NCBI GenBank assembly: GCA_019550975.1
Contig: SDWH01000018.1
Span: 26,742 to 90,741 of the forward strand
Direction: 5' to 3'
From: Bacteroidales bacterium SW299
GTDB taxonomy: Bacteria; Bacteroidota; Bacteroidia; Bacteroidales; Bacteroidaceae
DNA length: 64,000 nt
Both the position numbers and the translations under genes were made by a program. The notes under the pieces are model-generated. The model was given only the letters and a program-made list of their open reading frames with translations, did no database searches and was not told the origin of the DNA. Each line of letters starts with the position of its first letter. The first letter of the stretch is position 1. Below, piece by piece: positions 1 to 9,509 of this stretch.

Positions 1-2
1 CC

Positions 3-1697
3 AAGGAAAACTATGACAGGATTGACCTGCATCGTCCGTATGTGGATGAAATCATTCTTGTTTCGGCGAGCGGCAAGCCGATGAAGCGCGAGGCTGACCT
101 GATTGACGTGTGGTTTGATTCGGGCTCCATGCCGTATGCGCAGCTTCACTATCCGTTCGAGAATAAGGAACTGGTTGACTCGCGCAGCTATTATCCTGCC
201 GACTTCATTGCGGAAGGCGTGGACCAGACGCGCGGATGGTTCTTTACGCTGCATGCGATCGCTTCGATGGTATTCGACAGCGTGGCGTTCAAGAATGTGG
301 TATCCAACGGACTGGTGCTCGACAAGAACGGCAACAAAATGTCAAAGCGTCTGGGCAATGCGGTCGATCCGTTCAGTACCATCGAGAAGTTCGGTTCCGA
401 CCCTCTGCGCTGGTATATGATTACCAACTCGGCTCCGTGGGACAACCTGAAGTTTGACGCCGACGGAGTGGATGAAGTGCGCCGCAAGTTCTTCGGTACA
501 TTATATAATACGTATTCGTTCTTTGCGCTCTATGCCAATGTCGACGGATTTACATATGCAGAAAAAGACGTGCCCGTGGCTGAACGCCCGGAAATCGACC
601 GCTGGATCTTGTCGCTGCTGAATTCGCTCATCAAGCAGGTCGACGACTGCCTGAACGATTACGAGCCTACCAAAGCCGGCCGTCTGATTACGGATTTCGT
701 GAACGACAATCTGAGCAACTGGTACGTGCGCCTGAACCGCAAGCGTTTCTGGGGCAGCGCCATGTCGGCCGACAAGCTGTCTGCTTACCAGACGCTGTAT
801 GTCTGCCTTGAAACGGTTGCCAAGCTGATGGCTCCTGTTGCTCCGTTCTATGCCGACCGCCTGTATATGGATCTGGTCGGTGTAACCGGACGCGACAATG
901 TTGTGTCTGTTCATCTGGCCAAGTTCCCGGTTGCCGACGAAAGCTTGATCGACCGTGAGCTTGAAGCGCGTATGCAGATGGCGCAGGACGTTACTTCAAT
1001 GGTGCTGGCGTTGCGCCGCAAGGTGAACATCAAGGTGCGCCAGCCGCTGCAGTGCATCATGGTGCCGGTGGTGGATGAAGAGCAGAAACGCCATATCGAA
1101 GCAGTGAAGGAACTGATCCTGAATGAAGTGAACGTGAAGGAACTGAAGTTTGTGGACGGAGCGGAAGGAGTGCTTGTGAAGAAGGTGAAGTGCGACTTCA
1201 AGAAGCTTGGCCCGAAGTTCGGAAAGCAGATGAAGGCTGTAGCCGCGGCAGTGGCAGGCATGTCGCAGGAAGCGATAGCCGAGTTTGAACGCAACGGAAG
1301 CTATACGTTTGATATCGACGGAACTCAGGCCGTGGTGGCTGTTTCGGATGTGGAAATCTACAGCGAAGACATTCCCGGCTGGCTGGTGGCCAACGAAGGA
1401 CGGCTGACCGTCGCGCTGGAAGTGACCGTGACCGAAGGCCTGCGCCGTGAAGGTATCGCGCGTGAGCTTGTCAACCGCATTCAGAATATCCGCAAGAGCA
1501 GCGGCTTTGAAATTACCGACAAGATAAAAGTCGTGTTGTCGAAAAATTCGCTGACAGATGATGCGGTAAATGAATATAATACTTATATTTGCAACCAAGT
1601 GCTGGCTGCTTCGCTGACTTTGGCGGACGAGGTGTCTGAGGCCACAGAACTGGAACTGGACGACTGCACTTTGCGCGTAAATGTAACCAAACTGTAA
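3..1697 (+). CDS. ileS: Isoleucyl-tRNA synthetase, C-terminal part
   Basis: The reading frame is open at the left edge, so the 5' part of the gene lies outside the window. The visible 564 codons carry the end of the class I synthetase core, with the signature KMSKRLGN near nt 340-363 (the KMSKS loop that binds ATP), and then the anticodon-binding helical domain and C-terminal region. The enzyme charges tRNA-Ile in the cytoplasm. A DksA-like gene and lspA follow on the same strand, an order common in Bacteroidales. A strong hairpin just after the stop codon probably ends or processes the transcript. Assignment is secure; only the N-terminus with the HIGH motif and the editing domain is unseen. 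Confidence 0.97.
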   Translation, partial: KENYDRIDLHRPYVDEIILVSASGKPMKREADLIDVWFDSGSMPYAQLHYPFENKELVDSRSYYPADFIAEGVDQTRGWFFTLHAIASMVFDSVAFKNVVSNGLVLDKNGNKMSKRLGNAVDPFSTIEKFGSDPLRWYMITNSAPWDNLKFDADGVDEVRRKFFGTLYNTYSFFALYANVDGFTYAEKDVPVAERPEIDRWILSLLNSLIKQVDDCLNDYEPTKAGRLITDFVNDNLSNWYVRLNRKRFWGSAMSADKLSAYQTLYVCLETVAKLMAPVAPFYADRLYMDLVGVTGRDNVVSVHLAKFPVADESLIDRELEARMQMAQDVTSMVLALRRKVNIKVRQPLQCIMVPVVDEEQKRHIEAVKELILNEVNVKELKFVDGAEGVLVKKVKCDFKKLGPKFGKQMKAVAAAVAGMSQEAIAEFERNGSYTFDIDGTQAVVAVSDVEIYSEDIPGWLVANEGRLTVALEVTVTEGLRREGIARELVNRIQNIRKSSGFEITDKIKVVLSKNSLTDDAVNEYNTYICNQVLAASLTLADEVSEATELELDDCTLRVNVTKL

Positions 1698-1706
1698 TAT
1701 GAACCC

Positions 1707-1732
1707 ATCCTTCCGGCGCAGTCCGGAAGGAT
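1707..1732 (+). terminator. Perfect 10-bp hairpin after ileS
   Basis: ATCCTTCCGG and CCGGAAGGAT pair perfectly around the 6-nt loop CGCAGT, starting 9 nt after the ileS stop. It is followed by a short AT-rich stretch rather than a long T-run, so it may act as a terminator or as an RNA-processing or stability element before the DksA-like gene. Confidence 0.6.
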
Positions 1733-1762
1733 ACTATTATTAACTTAAAAACTTAGAACACT

Positions 1763-2143
1763 ATGGCTGAAAAAACGAGGTATTCTGACGCTGAACTTGA
1801 GGAGTTCCGTGCCATTATCATGGAAAAACTTCAGCTCGCTGAACGCGACTATGAGAAACTGAAAAGCAGTATTATGAATACAGACGGCAATGACACTGAC
1901 GATACTTCCCCCACCTATAAGGTACTGGAAGAAGGTGCCAATACGTTGTCGAAAGAAGAAACAACCCGTTTGGCTGCACGCCAGCTGAAGTTTATACAGA
2001 ATCTGCAGGCGGCGCTGGTGCGTATCGAAAACAAAACCTACGGCATTTGCCGCGAAACGGGAAAGCTGATTCCGGCTGAACGACTTCGCGCTGTTCCTCA
2101 TGCCACCTTGAGCATCGAGGCGAAACAGAACGGAAAGAAATAA
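1763..2143 (+). CDS. TraR/DksA family protein with degenerate zinc finger
   Basis: A 126-aa protein of the DksA/TraR superfamily. These proteins bind in the RNA polymerase secondary channel and adjust transcription with ppGpp. The N-terminal half (about residues 1-90) is charged and helical, as expected for the coiled coil. The C-terminal part keeps the family frame: YGIC at 93-96, IPAERLRAVP at 103-112. However, only the first of the four zinc-ligand cysteines remains (Cys96); the other three positions are Thr99, Ser117 and Ala120. It probably folds without zinc. It lies between ileS and lspA, with strong hairpins on both sides. Family assignment is firm; regulatory targets are unknown. Confidence 0.85.
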   Translation: MAEKTRYSDAELEEFRAIIMEKLQLAERDYEKLKSSIMNTDGNDTDDTSPTYKVLEEGANTLSKEETTRLAARQLKFIQNLQAALVRIENKTYGICRETGKLIPAERLRAVPHATLSIEAKQNGKK

Positions 2144-2162
2144 TGTTAAACTGAACAGGAGG

Positions 2163-2213
2163 ATTGGGAATCGGAAATGTATCGGACAATGAAAGCCATT
2201 TCCGATTCTCAAT
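2163..2213 (+). terminator. 17-bp stem-loop between the DksA-like gene and lspA
   Basis: ATTGGGAATCGGAAATG (2163-2179) pairs with 2197-2213 over 17 bp, with one G-U wobble on the + strand and a 17-nt loop. The following bases are TTTCCGTTATTG. It is the strongest hairpin in this part of the window and lies entirely between the two genes, so it is probably a terminator or a transcript-end stabiliser. Confidence 0.55.
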
Positions 2214-2246
2214 TTCCGTTATTGCTTGGACTGATAGAAATAGAAA

Positions 2247-2894
2247 ATGAAGAAATTCCTGACTCAAGGACGATTGGCCGCTCTTATTGTGGCGGCGGTG
2301 CTGGTTATAGACCAGGTGATCAAGATTGCCGTGAAAACGAATATGTTCTTGCACGAGCACATTCGTATAACCGACTGGTTTTACATCTACTTCACGGAAA
2401 ACAACGGAATGGCTTTCGGACTTGAGATATTTGCCAAAATCTTTCTGACTCTTTTCCGCATTGTCGCTGTCATTCTCATCACATGGTATCTGACGCGTAT
2501 CGTCAGACAGTCGGAGAAAGTGAAGAACGGTTACATCGTTTGTCTTTCGCTGATACTTGCCGGCGCGGTGGGAAACATCATTGACTGTGTTTTCTATGGC
2601 GAAGTTTTCAGTGCCAGCACACATACGCAGATAGCGTCGTGGGTTCCGGTGGGGCAGGGCTATGCCGACTGGCTGCACGGAAAAGTGGTTGACATGTTTT
2701 ATTTCCCCATCATTGACACCTATTGGCCCGACTGGATGCCGTTTGTAGGAGGGGAGCATTTCATATTTTTCAGTCCGATATTTAACTTTGCCGACGCTTC
2801 CATCAGTTGCGGCATTATCGCCTTGCTGCTTTTCTACAGCCGCTATCTGAATGATATGACTAAAAGTTCGCCGGAAAAGAAACAGGTAAAATAA
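2247..2894 (+). CDS. lspA: Lipoprotein signal peptidase (signal peptidase II)
   Basis: Integral inner-membrane aspartyl protease that removes the signal peptide from diacylglyceryl-modified prolipoproteins. The 215-aa protein has four hydrophobic segments and the family motifs in order: DQVIK (22-26), NNGMAFG (52-58), GNIID (109-113) with catalytic Asp113, and FNFADA (179-184) with catalytic Asp183. It is longer than the E. coli enzyme (164 aa) because of an inserted periplasmic loop around residues 120-170, as usual in Bacteroidetes. It is followed after 7 nt by a gene for a lipoprotein, a plausible client in the same operon. Confidence 0.97.
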   Translation: MKKFLTQGRLAALIVAAVLVIDQVIKIAVKTNMFLHEHIRITDWFYIYFTENNGMAFGLEIFAKIFLTLFRIVAVILITWYLTRIVRQSEKVKNGYIVCLSLILAGAVGNIIDCVFYGEVFSASTHTQIASWVPVGQGYADWLHGKVVDMFYFPIIDTYWPDWMPFVGGEHFIFFSPIFNFADASISCGIIALLLFYSRYLNDMTKSSPEKKQVK

Positions 2895-2901
2895 GAGTGC
2901 T

Positions 2902-3741
2902 ATGGTTGGACGGTTTTTCAGAATGTTCTGTGGAGGGGCAATGGCCTTTTGTCTGGCGGGATGCGGAAATAAAATACCCGGCGACATCATTCAGCCTGCG
3001 GCAATGGAGAATCTGCTGTATGATTACCAGATAGCGAAGACAATGAGTTCTGAATTGCCCTATACTGACAATTATAAGAAGAACGCTTATTTTGCTTATG
3101 TGTTTGAAAAGCATCATGTGACTGAGGCTGAATTTGACTCGTCGATGGTCTGGTACTCACGCAACGGCAAGGAACTTTCTGTCATCTACGACAATCTGAA
3201 GAAGAGGCTGGAAGAAGACGGCGAGCAGATGAAGCTCATAACTTCGCGCCAGAACGGTGAAATCGCGGTTTCCATGTCGGGAGATACGGTGGATATCTGG
3301 CAAGACCGTCCTTTATACTGGCTTACGTCATCTCCTTATACCAACAAGGTGCTGTTTGACCTGAAGGCTGACACTTCGTTCAAGCCGAAAGATATGCTTG
3401 CTCTTGAAGCGAAGTTCTCTTTTTTCCCGCGTAACGGGCAGCGAGGAGAAGCTGTGATGGGACTGAAAGTGAGTTTCGACAACGACAGTGTGCAGGGGCT
3501 GACCCGTGTCGTGAGCGGAAATGGTGTGCAGCGTCTGTATCTGCGCCCGGATTCAGCCTTTGAATTTAAAAATGTGAGCGGTTTCATCTATTATGTCAGC
3601 AAGGAAGATGAAAGGGGCGACCTGCTGCTGACTGACATCAGGCTGGTTCGGACACACCAGGCCAATGTCCTGGAAAAGAGCCGGCGTTTCGTGGCCGACT
3701 CTGTGCAGAGAGAAGCTCCCAGACCTTTGACACGGCGGTGA
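2902..3741 (+). CDS. DUF4296 lipoprotein
   Basis: A 279-aa predicted lipoprotein. Residues 1-21 form a signal peptide ending in the lipobox LAGC, so Cys21 should be lipidated. Residues of about 30-110, which include the YDYQIAKTM stretch, match the DUF4296 domain seen in Bacteroidales and often found just downstream of lspA. The C-terminal half looks beta-rich and has no motif I recognise. It is probably anchored in the outer or inner membrane and facing the periplasm; no activity is known. The next gene overlaps its stop codon, which suggests translational coupling. Confidence 0.85.
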   Translation: MVGRFFRMFCGGAMAFCLAGCGNKIPGDIIQPAAMENLLYDYQIAKTMSSELPYTDNYKKNAYFAYVFEKHHVTEAEFDSSMVWYSRNGKELSVIYDNLKKRLEEDGEQMKLITSRQNGEIAVSMSGDTVDIWQDRPLYWLTSSPYTNKVLFDLKADTSFKPKDMLALEAKFSFFPRNGQRGEAVMGLKVSFDNDSVQGLTRVVSGNGVQRLYLRPDSAFEFKNVSGFIYYVSKEDERGDLLLTDIRLVRTHQANVLEKSRRFVADSVQREAPRPLTRR

Positions 3742-4094
3742 CAGATGGCTTTATGAAACGTTTTGCTGTTCATCGTCTGTGGGTGTGGGACAGAAGCGAG
3801 GTGTGCGGCCTGTCTTTGGTGGAGGTGGACGAAGTGTCCCACATTGTGAGTGCGGTCCGGCCGTTGGCGTGTGAAACGGAACGTACAGAATGGATTGGCG
3901 GCTTTGTTATAGTGGCGCCTCAATGCACTTCTCCTTTGTCCGGCGAAAGTTTCGATGCTTACCGGAAACGTCTTTTGTCGGAATGGGATTCGGCTGAGTG
4001 CCGGTCTTCCCACTCCTTGTATGCGTATCATTTTTCTCCGTTCAATGTCGTGGATATGGACTTTCCGGCTGTATCCCGGATGACCGTTTTATAA
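3738..4094 (+). CDS. Conserved hypothetical protein
   Basis: A 118-aa protein with no domain I recognise. The reading frame begins with a GTG overlapping the DUF4296 stop codon; an ATG at 3753 is an alternative start. It has no signal peptide or membrane segment, is rich in Trp, Ser and Val, and ends 5 nt into the convergent RNA methyltransferase gene. The overlap at both ends and the lack of any antisense alternative support it being a real gene, probably co-transcribed with lspA and the DUF4296 gene. No function is proposed. Confidence 0.6.
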   Translation: MTDGFMKRFAVHRLWVWDRSEVCGLSLVEVDEVSHIVSAVRPLACETERTEWIGGFVIVAPQCTSPLSGESFDAYRKRLLSEWDSAECRSSHSLYAYHFSPFNVVDMDFPAVSRMTVL

Positions 4095-4844
4095 CATCCT
4101 GCGGCGGAATTCGGAACATACGATTGCTGTGGCGACGGCTACATTGAGCGATTCGCTGGTAGCGTTCCCTTGCGGATAGTTCGGAATAAGAAGCCGCCGG
4201 TTTGTCAGTCGCGAGATTTCGGCGCTGATGCCCTTGCCTTCGTTTCCCATGATGATCAGTCCGTGACCGTCCAATGGGGCTTCGTAGATGTTTTCTCCGT
4301 CAAGAAAAGTGCCGAACAGCGGAGTTCCTTCCGGCAGAGAGCCGGCCAGTGCCTTCAGGTCGCAGTAGTGGAGCTTGACCCGTGCCAGTGCGCCCATGGT
4401 GGCTTGCACTGTCTTTGGGTTATAGACGTCTGCTGTTCCGGGTGAGCAGAATATATGGCCGATGCCGAACCAGTCTGCAATGCGTATGATGGTGCCCAGA
4501 TTTCCCGGGTCCTGCACGTCGTCCAAAGCCAGACAAAGCGAATGTTCGATGACGGAAGCGTCGGTTTCTGCTTGCGGGATTTCAAAAACGGCCAGCACAT
4601 CCTGTGGGGTTTTGAGAAGGCTGGCTTTTGCAAGTTCTTCCCGGGTGACCTCAATCGTTTCTTGTGTGCGGAGGTCGGGATTCTTCTTGAACCATTCCGG
4701 GGTACCCGCTATCAGCCGGCACCGAAAGTGTCCCAGCAGATCGCCTACCAGCTTATGTCCTTCTGCCAGAAACGCGTTTTCTTCCTTTCTGTATTTTTTA
4801 AGTTCCAGCGAACGGATAAATTTGATCTTATTTTTGCTCAGCAT
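4089..4844 (-). CDS. TrmH/SpoU-family RNA 2'-O-methyltransferase
   Basis: A 251-aa SPOUT-class methyltransferase that transfers a methyl group from SAM to a ribose 2'-OH of tRNA or rRNA. The N-terminal about 90 residues form the small RNA-binding substrate domain (starting LSKNKIKFIRSLELKKYR). The C-terminal trefoil-knot domain shows the three SpoU motifs: DVQDPGNLGTIIR, IMGNEGKGIS and NATSESLNVAVATAI. The exact target nucleotide cannot be read from sequence. It is divergent from tamL, sharing a 222-bp promoter region, an arrangement common in Bacteroidales. Confidence 0.92.
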   Translation of the reverse strand: MLSKNKIKFIRSLELKKYRKEENAFLAEGHKLVGDLLGHFRCRLIAGTPEWFKKNPDLRTQETIEVTREELAKASLLKTPQDVLAVFEIPQAETDASVIEHSLCLALDDVQDPGNLGTIIRIADWFGIGHIFCSPGTADVYNPKTVQATMGALARVKLHYCDLKALAGSLPEGTPLFGTFLDGENIYEAPLDGHGLIIMGNEGKGISAEISRLTNRRLLIPNYPQGNATSESLNVAVATAIVCSEFRRRML

Positions 4845-5031
4845 TGTTTTCTGATAAAGTAAATTTGCGGCAAAGCTAAGAAGATATTTTTGAATATTGT
4901 ATATGTTTGGTGAAAACAGACGGGTTTTGTTTTGATTTCGGATAAATTAACGGAACATTCGTCCTTTGTGCTTGAGATGCTTTGCTGTTTTTATTTTCAT
5001 GTCAAATTACCGATGGCATTGGTTTTTTTTC

Positions 5032-5039
5032 TACTTTTG
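5032..5039 (+). promoter_or_regulatory. Bacteroidetes -7 box upstream of tamL
   Basis: TACTTTTG matches the Bacteroidetes -7 consensus TAnnTTTG and lies 28 bp before the tamL start codon. A clear TTTG -33 box at the expected spacing was not found. Confidence 0.45.
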
Positions 5040-5066
5040 CGTGTAAATCCGTAAAACCGTATCTGT

Positions 5067-7376
5067 ATGAAGCTTGCCTTGCGCCATTGTTCAATCTTTT
5101 TGATGCTTTTGCTGGGTCTGAGCGCATGCTCTGTCAGCAAATTCATCCCTGAGGGGCATTATCTGCTGGATGCGGTGAAGATCGAATCAGACAACAAGGA
5201 GGTCAAGCCGTCGGAGATGCGTGCTTACGTGCGGCAGACTTCCAACGCCAAATGGTTCAGCCTGGTCAAGATTCCTATGTACATCTATAGCGCTGCGGGG
5301 AGAGATTCCACCAAATGGATCAACAGGCTTTTATACCGGATGGGTGATGCGCCGCGCATATATGATCCGGAACTGACTGAAGAAACGCGCGAGCAGATGG
5401 AGCAGGCCGTGCGCAACATGGGGTATATGGGCGCGCAGGTTGGCGCTGTTGAAGTGCGTAAGGGGAACAGACTGAAAGTACATTATGTCATACGTGCAGG
5501 GGAACCGTATACGGTGGGAAGCGTTGCCTATGATATTGACGACTACCGCATCGCTGAGTACCTCAGAGCGGATTCTGTTCATCGGATGCTTGCTCCGGGC
5601 ATGCGCTTTGACGTGAACGTGCTCGATCAGGAGCGGCAGCGTATTACCCAATATTTGCAGAACCGCGGATATTTCAGATTCAACAAAGACTTTATTACCT
5701 ATCAGGCTGACACTACGCTTTATTCGAAACAGGTAGGGCTGACGCTGAAGCTTGCTCCCTACCGGAGAAAGAAAGAAGACACTCCGGCACCTCACAAGCA
5801 GTATCATATCCGTGATGTCAATTTTATCTTTGACTCCGATTTCTCGGATTTGAGCACGACGGGACTTGCCGGACTTGATTCTGTCCGGTCGGGCGGAGTG
5901 AACTTTTATTATAAGGACAAGCTGTATCTTCGTCCACGTGTCATTACGGATTATAACCGCCTGCAGACAGGTGACCTGTATCGGTTGAGGAATGTGCAGT
6001 CTACTTACAATGCATTGGGGAGGTTGAACATTCTGAAATATTCGAACATCCGGTTTGAAGAAGACGCAAAGTCTGATTCCGCCTGTCTGGATGCGTTTGT
6101 CACTCTGAGCAGGAACAAGAACAAATCGGTTGCTTTTGAAATCGAAGGAACCAACTCCGCCGGTGATCTTGGAGCGGCTGCTTCGGTTTCTTATATGCAC
6201 CGGAATCTTTTTAAAGGGTCGGAAACCTTCTCCATCAAGATCCGTGGAGCGTATGAGGCAATAACCGGCCTGGAAGGCTATGCCAACAGCAACTATATGG
6301 AGTATGCCGTTGAGGCGGGACTGAACTTCCCCGAATTTATGTTTCCTTTTCTTTCGTCAGACTTCAAGCGGAGAATCCGTGCGACGTCTGAAGTTACGGT
6401 GAAATACAACTGGCAGATCCGCCCTGAGTTTGAGCGTACGGTTGCTTCAGCGGCATGGAGCTACAAATGGTCGAAGCGGAGGGCAAGCCATCGTTTTGAC
6501 GTGTTCGACCTCAATTATATCTATATGCCCTACCGTTCGGAAACCTTTAGAAGCTATCTTGATGAGATGGACCAGCGGAATCCGCTGCTGCGTTACAGCT
6601 ATGAGGATCTTTTCATTGTGCGGATGGGGTATACTTATACCTATAACAGTTCGGGAGCCGCTTCGATGAAAACGGCGCAGCGCAATTCGTATTCTATCCG
6701 TTTCAACATAGAAGAGTCGGGAAACCTGCTTTATGCTTTTTCCAAAATAGTGAACCGTCATCCGAAAAACGGGGAGGCTTTCCAGATGGGGAACATTGAC
6801 TTTGCCCAATACGTGAAGATGGATATCGATTACGCGAAGAATTTTATGATTGACTATCGGAATTCGCTGGTGTTCCATGTGGGGGTGGGAGTGGCTGTTC
6901 CTTATGGCAATTCGAAGAGTCTTCCGTTTGAAAAGCTGTATTTTTCCGGGGGAGCCAACAGCGTGCGCGGATGGAGCGTGCGTTCGCTGGGGCCTGGCGG
7001 GTATAGAGGAGATGCGAACAGCCTTGATTATGTAAATCATACGGGGGATATCAAGCTTGACTTGAATCTGGAATATCGCACCCATTTGTTTTGGAAGCTG
7101 AACGGCGCAGCGTTCATCGATGCCGGAAATGTTTGGACCATCCGGAGCAGAGATATGCAGCCCGAAGGACAGTTCAAGTTCGACCGCTTTTACAAGCAGT
7201 TGGCTGTGGCATACGGTTTAGGCATCCGCTTTGACCTGGATTTTCTGATTCTCCGTTTTGACGGCGGCATGAAGGCGGTCAATCCGATGTATACCGGAAA
7301 AGACCGTTATCCGATTGTTTCTCCCGATTTCAAGCGGGACTTTACGTTCCATTTTGCGGTTGGTTATCCATTCTAA
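5067..7376 (+). CDS. tamL: TamL-type outer membrane assembly lipoprotein (BamA/TamA family)
   Basis: A 769-aa Omp85-family protein. Unlike BamA it carries a lipoprotein signal (lipobox LSAC, lipidated Cys21), the hallmark of Bacteroidetes TamL. Residues of about 30-330 contain POTRA-like periplasmic repeats, including a typical ITQYLQNRGYF segment. The rest is a 16-strand beta-barrel with the substrate motif GGANSVRGWSVRSLGPGGYRG near residue 630, the conserved VRGW/F loop, and ends in an aromatic C-terminal residue (GYPF). It is expected to work with an inner-membrane TamB-like partner in envelope biogenesis. No tamB is in view. The next small gene starts at the stop codon. Confidence 0.9.
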   Translation: MKLALRHCSIFLMLLLGLSACSVSKFIPEGHYLLDAVKIESDNKEVKPSEMRAYVRQTSNAKWFSLVKIPMYIYSAAGRDSTKWINRLLYRMGDAPRIYDPELTEETREQMEQAVRNMGYMGAQVGAVEVRKGNRLKVHYVIRAGEPYTVGSVAYDIDDYRIAEYLRADSVHRMLAPGMRFDVNVLDQERQRITQYLQNRGYFRFNKDFITYQADTTLYSKQVGLTLKLAPYRRKKEDTPAPHKQYHIRDVNFIFDSDFSDLSTTGLAGLDSVRSGGVNFYYKDKLYLRPRVITDYNRLQTGDLYRLRNVQSTYNALGRLNILKYSNIRFEEDAKSDSACLDAFVTLSRNKNKSVAFEIEGTNSAGDLGAAASVSYMHRNLFKGSETFSIKIRGAYEAITGLEGYANSNYMEYAVEAGLNFPEFMFPFLSSDFKRRIRATSEVTVKYNWQIRPEFERTVASAAWSYKWSKRRASHRFDVFDLNYIYMPYRSETFRSYLDEMDQRNPLLRYSYEDLFIVRMGYTYTYNSSGAASMKTAQRNSYSIRFNIEESGNLLYAFSKIVNRHPKNGEAFQMGNIDFAQYVKMDIDYAKNFMIDYRNSLVFHVGVGVAVPYGNSKSLPFEKLYFSGGANSVRGWSVRSLGPGGYRGDANSLDYVNHTGDIKLDLNLEYRTHLFWKLNGAAFIDAGNVWTIRSRDMQPEGQFKFDRFYKQLAVAYGLGIRFDLDFLILRFDGGMKAVNPMYTGKDRYPIVSPDFKRDFTFHFAVGYPF

Positions 7377-7639
7377 TGTATAGTGACATGAAGAAAATAG
7401 ATGAGGTTTATACAAAAAAGGAAGTGGAGGACTTGAAGGCATGGTTTGACAATGCCACCCTTCCAAAGTCGTTGCAGTTAGATAAGGCGACATTTATTCC
7501 CAATTTGAAAGATACGCTCGACCGTCTGTTCCAGCAGGCGTTCATTACGCATGAAAACGCTAAGCTGCTGGGAGGGATGCATCTGATAGAAAGAATCAAA
7601 GCGAAGCTTGAGGGAGAAAATACAGCCGGTGAGGCCTAA
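7376..7639 (+). CDS. Small conserved protein (DUF6965-like)
   Basis: An 87-aa protein that starts in TAATG overlap with the tamL stop; the in-frame ATG at 7388 is the alternative start. It is a soluble, helical and charged protein with the stretch LKAWFDNATLPKSLQL. I associate this pattern with the small Bacteroides family DUF6965, but that is from memory and not verified. No signal peptide or membrane segment is seen. Translational coupling to tamL suggests co-expression, though not necessarily a shared function. Confidence 0.65.
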   Translation: MYSDMKKIDEVYTKKEVEDLKAWFDNATLPKSLQLDKATFIPNLKDTLDRLFQQAFITHENAKLLGGMHLIERIKAKLEGENTAGEA

Positions 7640-7733
7640 AATGGCCGGGTTTCTTTCATATATCCAAAAAAAATACGAAATTTGCAGGGATGAATTTTAG
7701 TTCTATACACCTTTATAAATAATAGATACAATT

Positions 7734-9374
7734 ATGACAAAAAGCGCATTACAAATTGCAAGAGCTGCTTATCAGCCTAAATTGCCGAAAGCATTGAGAG
7801 GTGCTGTTAAGGTTCAGGAAGGCGAACCTACTCATTCTGTAGCTGATGAGGAAGAAATCAAGAAACTGTTTCCGAACACTTACGGCATGCCGTTGATCAG
7901 ATTTGTTGAAGGGGAAAACAAAGAATATGCTCCGATGAATGTGGGCGTTATTCTCTCCGGCGGACAGGCTCCCGGCGGACACAATGTGATTTCCGGACTG
8001 TTTGACGGAATCAAACGGCTGAATCCGGCAAACAAGCTGTACGGTTTCCTGATGGGACCTGGCGGTTTGGTTGATCACAAATATATGGAGCTGACTGCTG
8101 ATATCATTGATGAATACCGCAATACGGGCGGATTTGATATTATCGGTTCAGGACGTACCAAACTGGAAAAGGAAGACCAGTTTGAAAAAGGCTATGAAAT
8201 ATTGAAGGAACTGGGCATCAAGGCGCTCGTCATTATCGGAGGCGATGACTCAAATACCAACGCTTGTGTTCTGGCTGAATATTATGCGGCCAAGAACTAC
8301 GGCATCCAGGTTATCGGATGTCCGAAGACTATTGACGGTGACCTGAAAAATGAAATGATTGAAACTTCTTTCGGCTTTGATACGGCCTGCAAAACTTATG
8401 CAGAGGTTATCGGAAACATTGAGCGCGACTGTAACTCTGCACGTAAATACTGGCACTTCATCAAGCTGATGGGACGCTCTGCTTCTCATATCGCACTGGA
8501 ATGTGCGTTGCAGACCCAGCCGAACATCTGTCTGATTTCTGAAGAAGTTGAGGCCAAGAACATGTCGCTGGACGATATCGTTACTTATATCGCTGATGCT
8601 GTTGCTGCCCGTGCCGCAGCAGGAAACAATTTCGGTACTGTGCTGATTCCGGAAGGTCTGATTGAATTCATCCCGGCCATGAAGAAGCTGATTGCCGAAC
8701 TGAATGATTTCCTGGCTGTCCATGCAGATGAATATGCCGCAATCGAACCGAACAAGCAGCGTGAATACATTATCAGCAAATTGTCTGCAGACAATGCCGC
8801 TGTTTACGCTTCGCTTCCGGAAGGAGTGGCTCGCCAGCTGACGCTTGACCGCGACCCGCACGGAAACGTTCAGGTTTCGCTTATTGAAACAGAAAAACTG
8901 TTGTCTGAAATGGTAGGCAAGAAGCTTGCTGCATGGAAGGCCGAAGGCAAATATGTTGGCAAGTTCTCGGCACAGCACCACTTCTTCGGCTATGAAGGAC
9001 GTTGCGCCGCTCCGTCTAACTTTGACGCCGACTACTGCTATGCTCTGGGTTACACTGCATCTGAGCTGATTGCAAACGGCAAGACAGGCTATATGTCGTC
9101 AGTACGCAATCTGACCGCTCCTGCAGAAGAATGGATTGCCGGCGGTGTGCCTATCACGATGATGATGAACATGGAACGCCGTCACGGTGAAATGAAGCCG
9201 GTTATTCAGAAAGCGCTGGTAAGACTGGACGGTGCTCCGTTCAAGGCTTTCGCTGCTGCACGCGATACGTGGGCAAAAGAAACGGCTTACGTTTACCCGG
9301 GTCCGATCCAGTACTTCGGTCCTACTGAAGTATGTGACGAGCCGACCAAGACATTGCAGTTGGAACAGGCTTGA
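7734..9374 (+). CDS. pfp: Diphosphate-dependent 6-phosphofructokinase
   Basis: A 546-aa PPi-dependent phosphofructokinase of the long clade, catalysing the reversible phosphorylation of fructose 6-phosphate with pyrophosphate in glycolysis. The decisive residues are visible. In GGDDS (169-173) an Asp replaces the Gly of ATP-dependent enzymes. In PKTIDGD (197-203) Lys198 gives PPi specificity and Asp201 is the catalytic base. Further substrate motifs are MGRSASH and GYEGR. It is monocistronic: a 94-bp gap with an AT-rich leader precedes it and a perfect hairpin follows it. Confidence 0.96.
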   Translation: MTKSALQIARAAYQPKLPKALRGAVKVQEGEPTHSVADEEEIKKLFPNTYGMPLIRFVEGENKEYAPMNVGVILSGGQAPGGHNVISGLFDGIKRLNPANKLYGFLMGPGGLVDHKYMELTADIIDEYRNTGGFDIIGSGRTKLEKEDQFEKGYEILKELGIKALVIIGGDDSNTNACVLAEYYAAKNYGIQVIGCPKTIDGDLKNEMIETSFGFDTACKTYAEVIGNIERDCNSARKYWHFIKLMGRSASHIALECALQTQPNICLISEEVEAKNMSLDDIVTYIADAVAARAAAGNNFGTVLIPEGLIEFIPAMKKLIAELNDFLAVHADEYAAIEPNKQREYIISKLSADNAAVYASLPEGVARQLTLDRDPHGNVQVSLIETEKLLSEMVGKKLAAWKAEGKYVGKFSAQHHFFGYEGRCAAPSNFDADYCYALGYTASELIANGKTGYMSSVRNLTAPAEEWIAGGVPITMMMNMERRHGEMKPVIQKALVRLDGAPFKAFAAARDTWAKETAYVYPGPIQYFGPTEVCDEPTKTLQLEQA

Positions 9375-9404
9375 TGATTTTTGCTGTTTTTGATAATATG
9401 GTTG

Positions 9405-9439
9405 ATTACGTCGGGTTGTGCTTTGCGGCCCGACGTAAT
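9405..9439 (+). terminator. Terminator hairpin after pfp
   Basis: ATTACGTCGGG and CCCGACGTAAT form a perfect 11-bp stem around a 13-nt loop, 31 bp after the pfp stop, followed by TATTGTTT. Confidence 0.75.
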
Positions 9440-9509
9440 TATTGTTTGCGGCGGAGGCAGTTTCGTATATTTCCGAAACGGTTCTTTCGGCATTTAAACT
9501 TGACGAACT

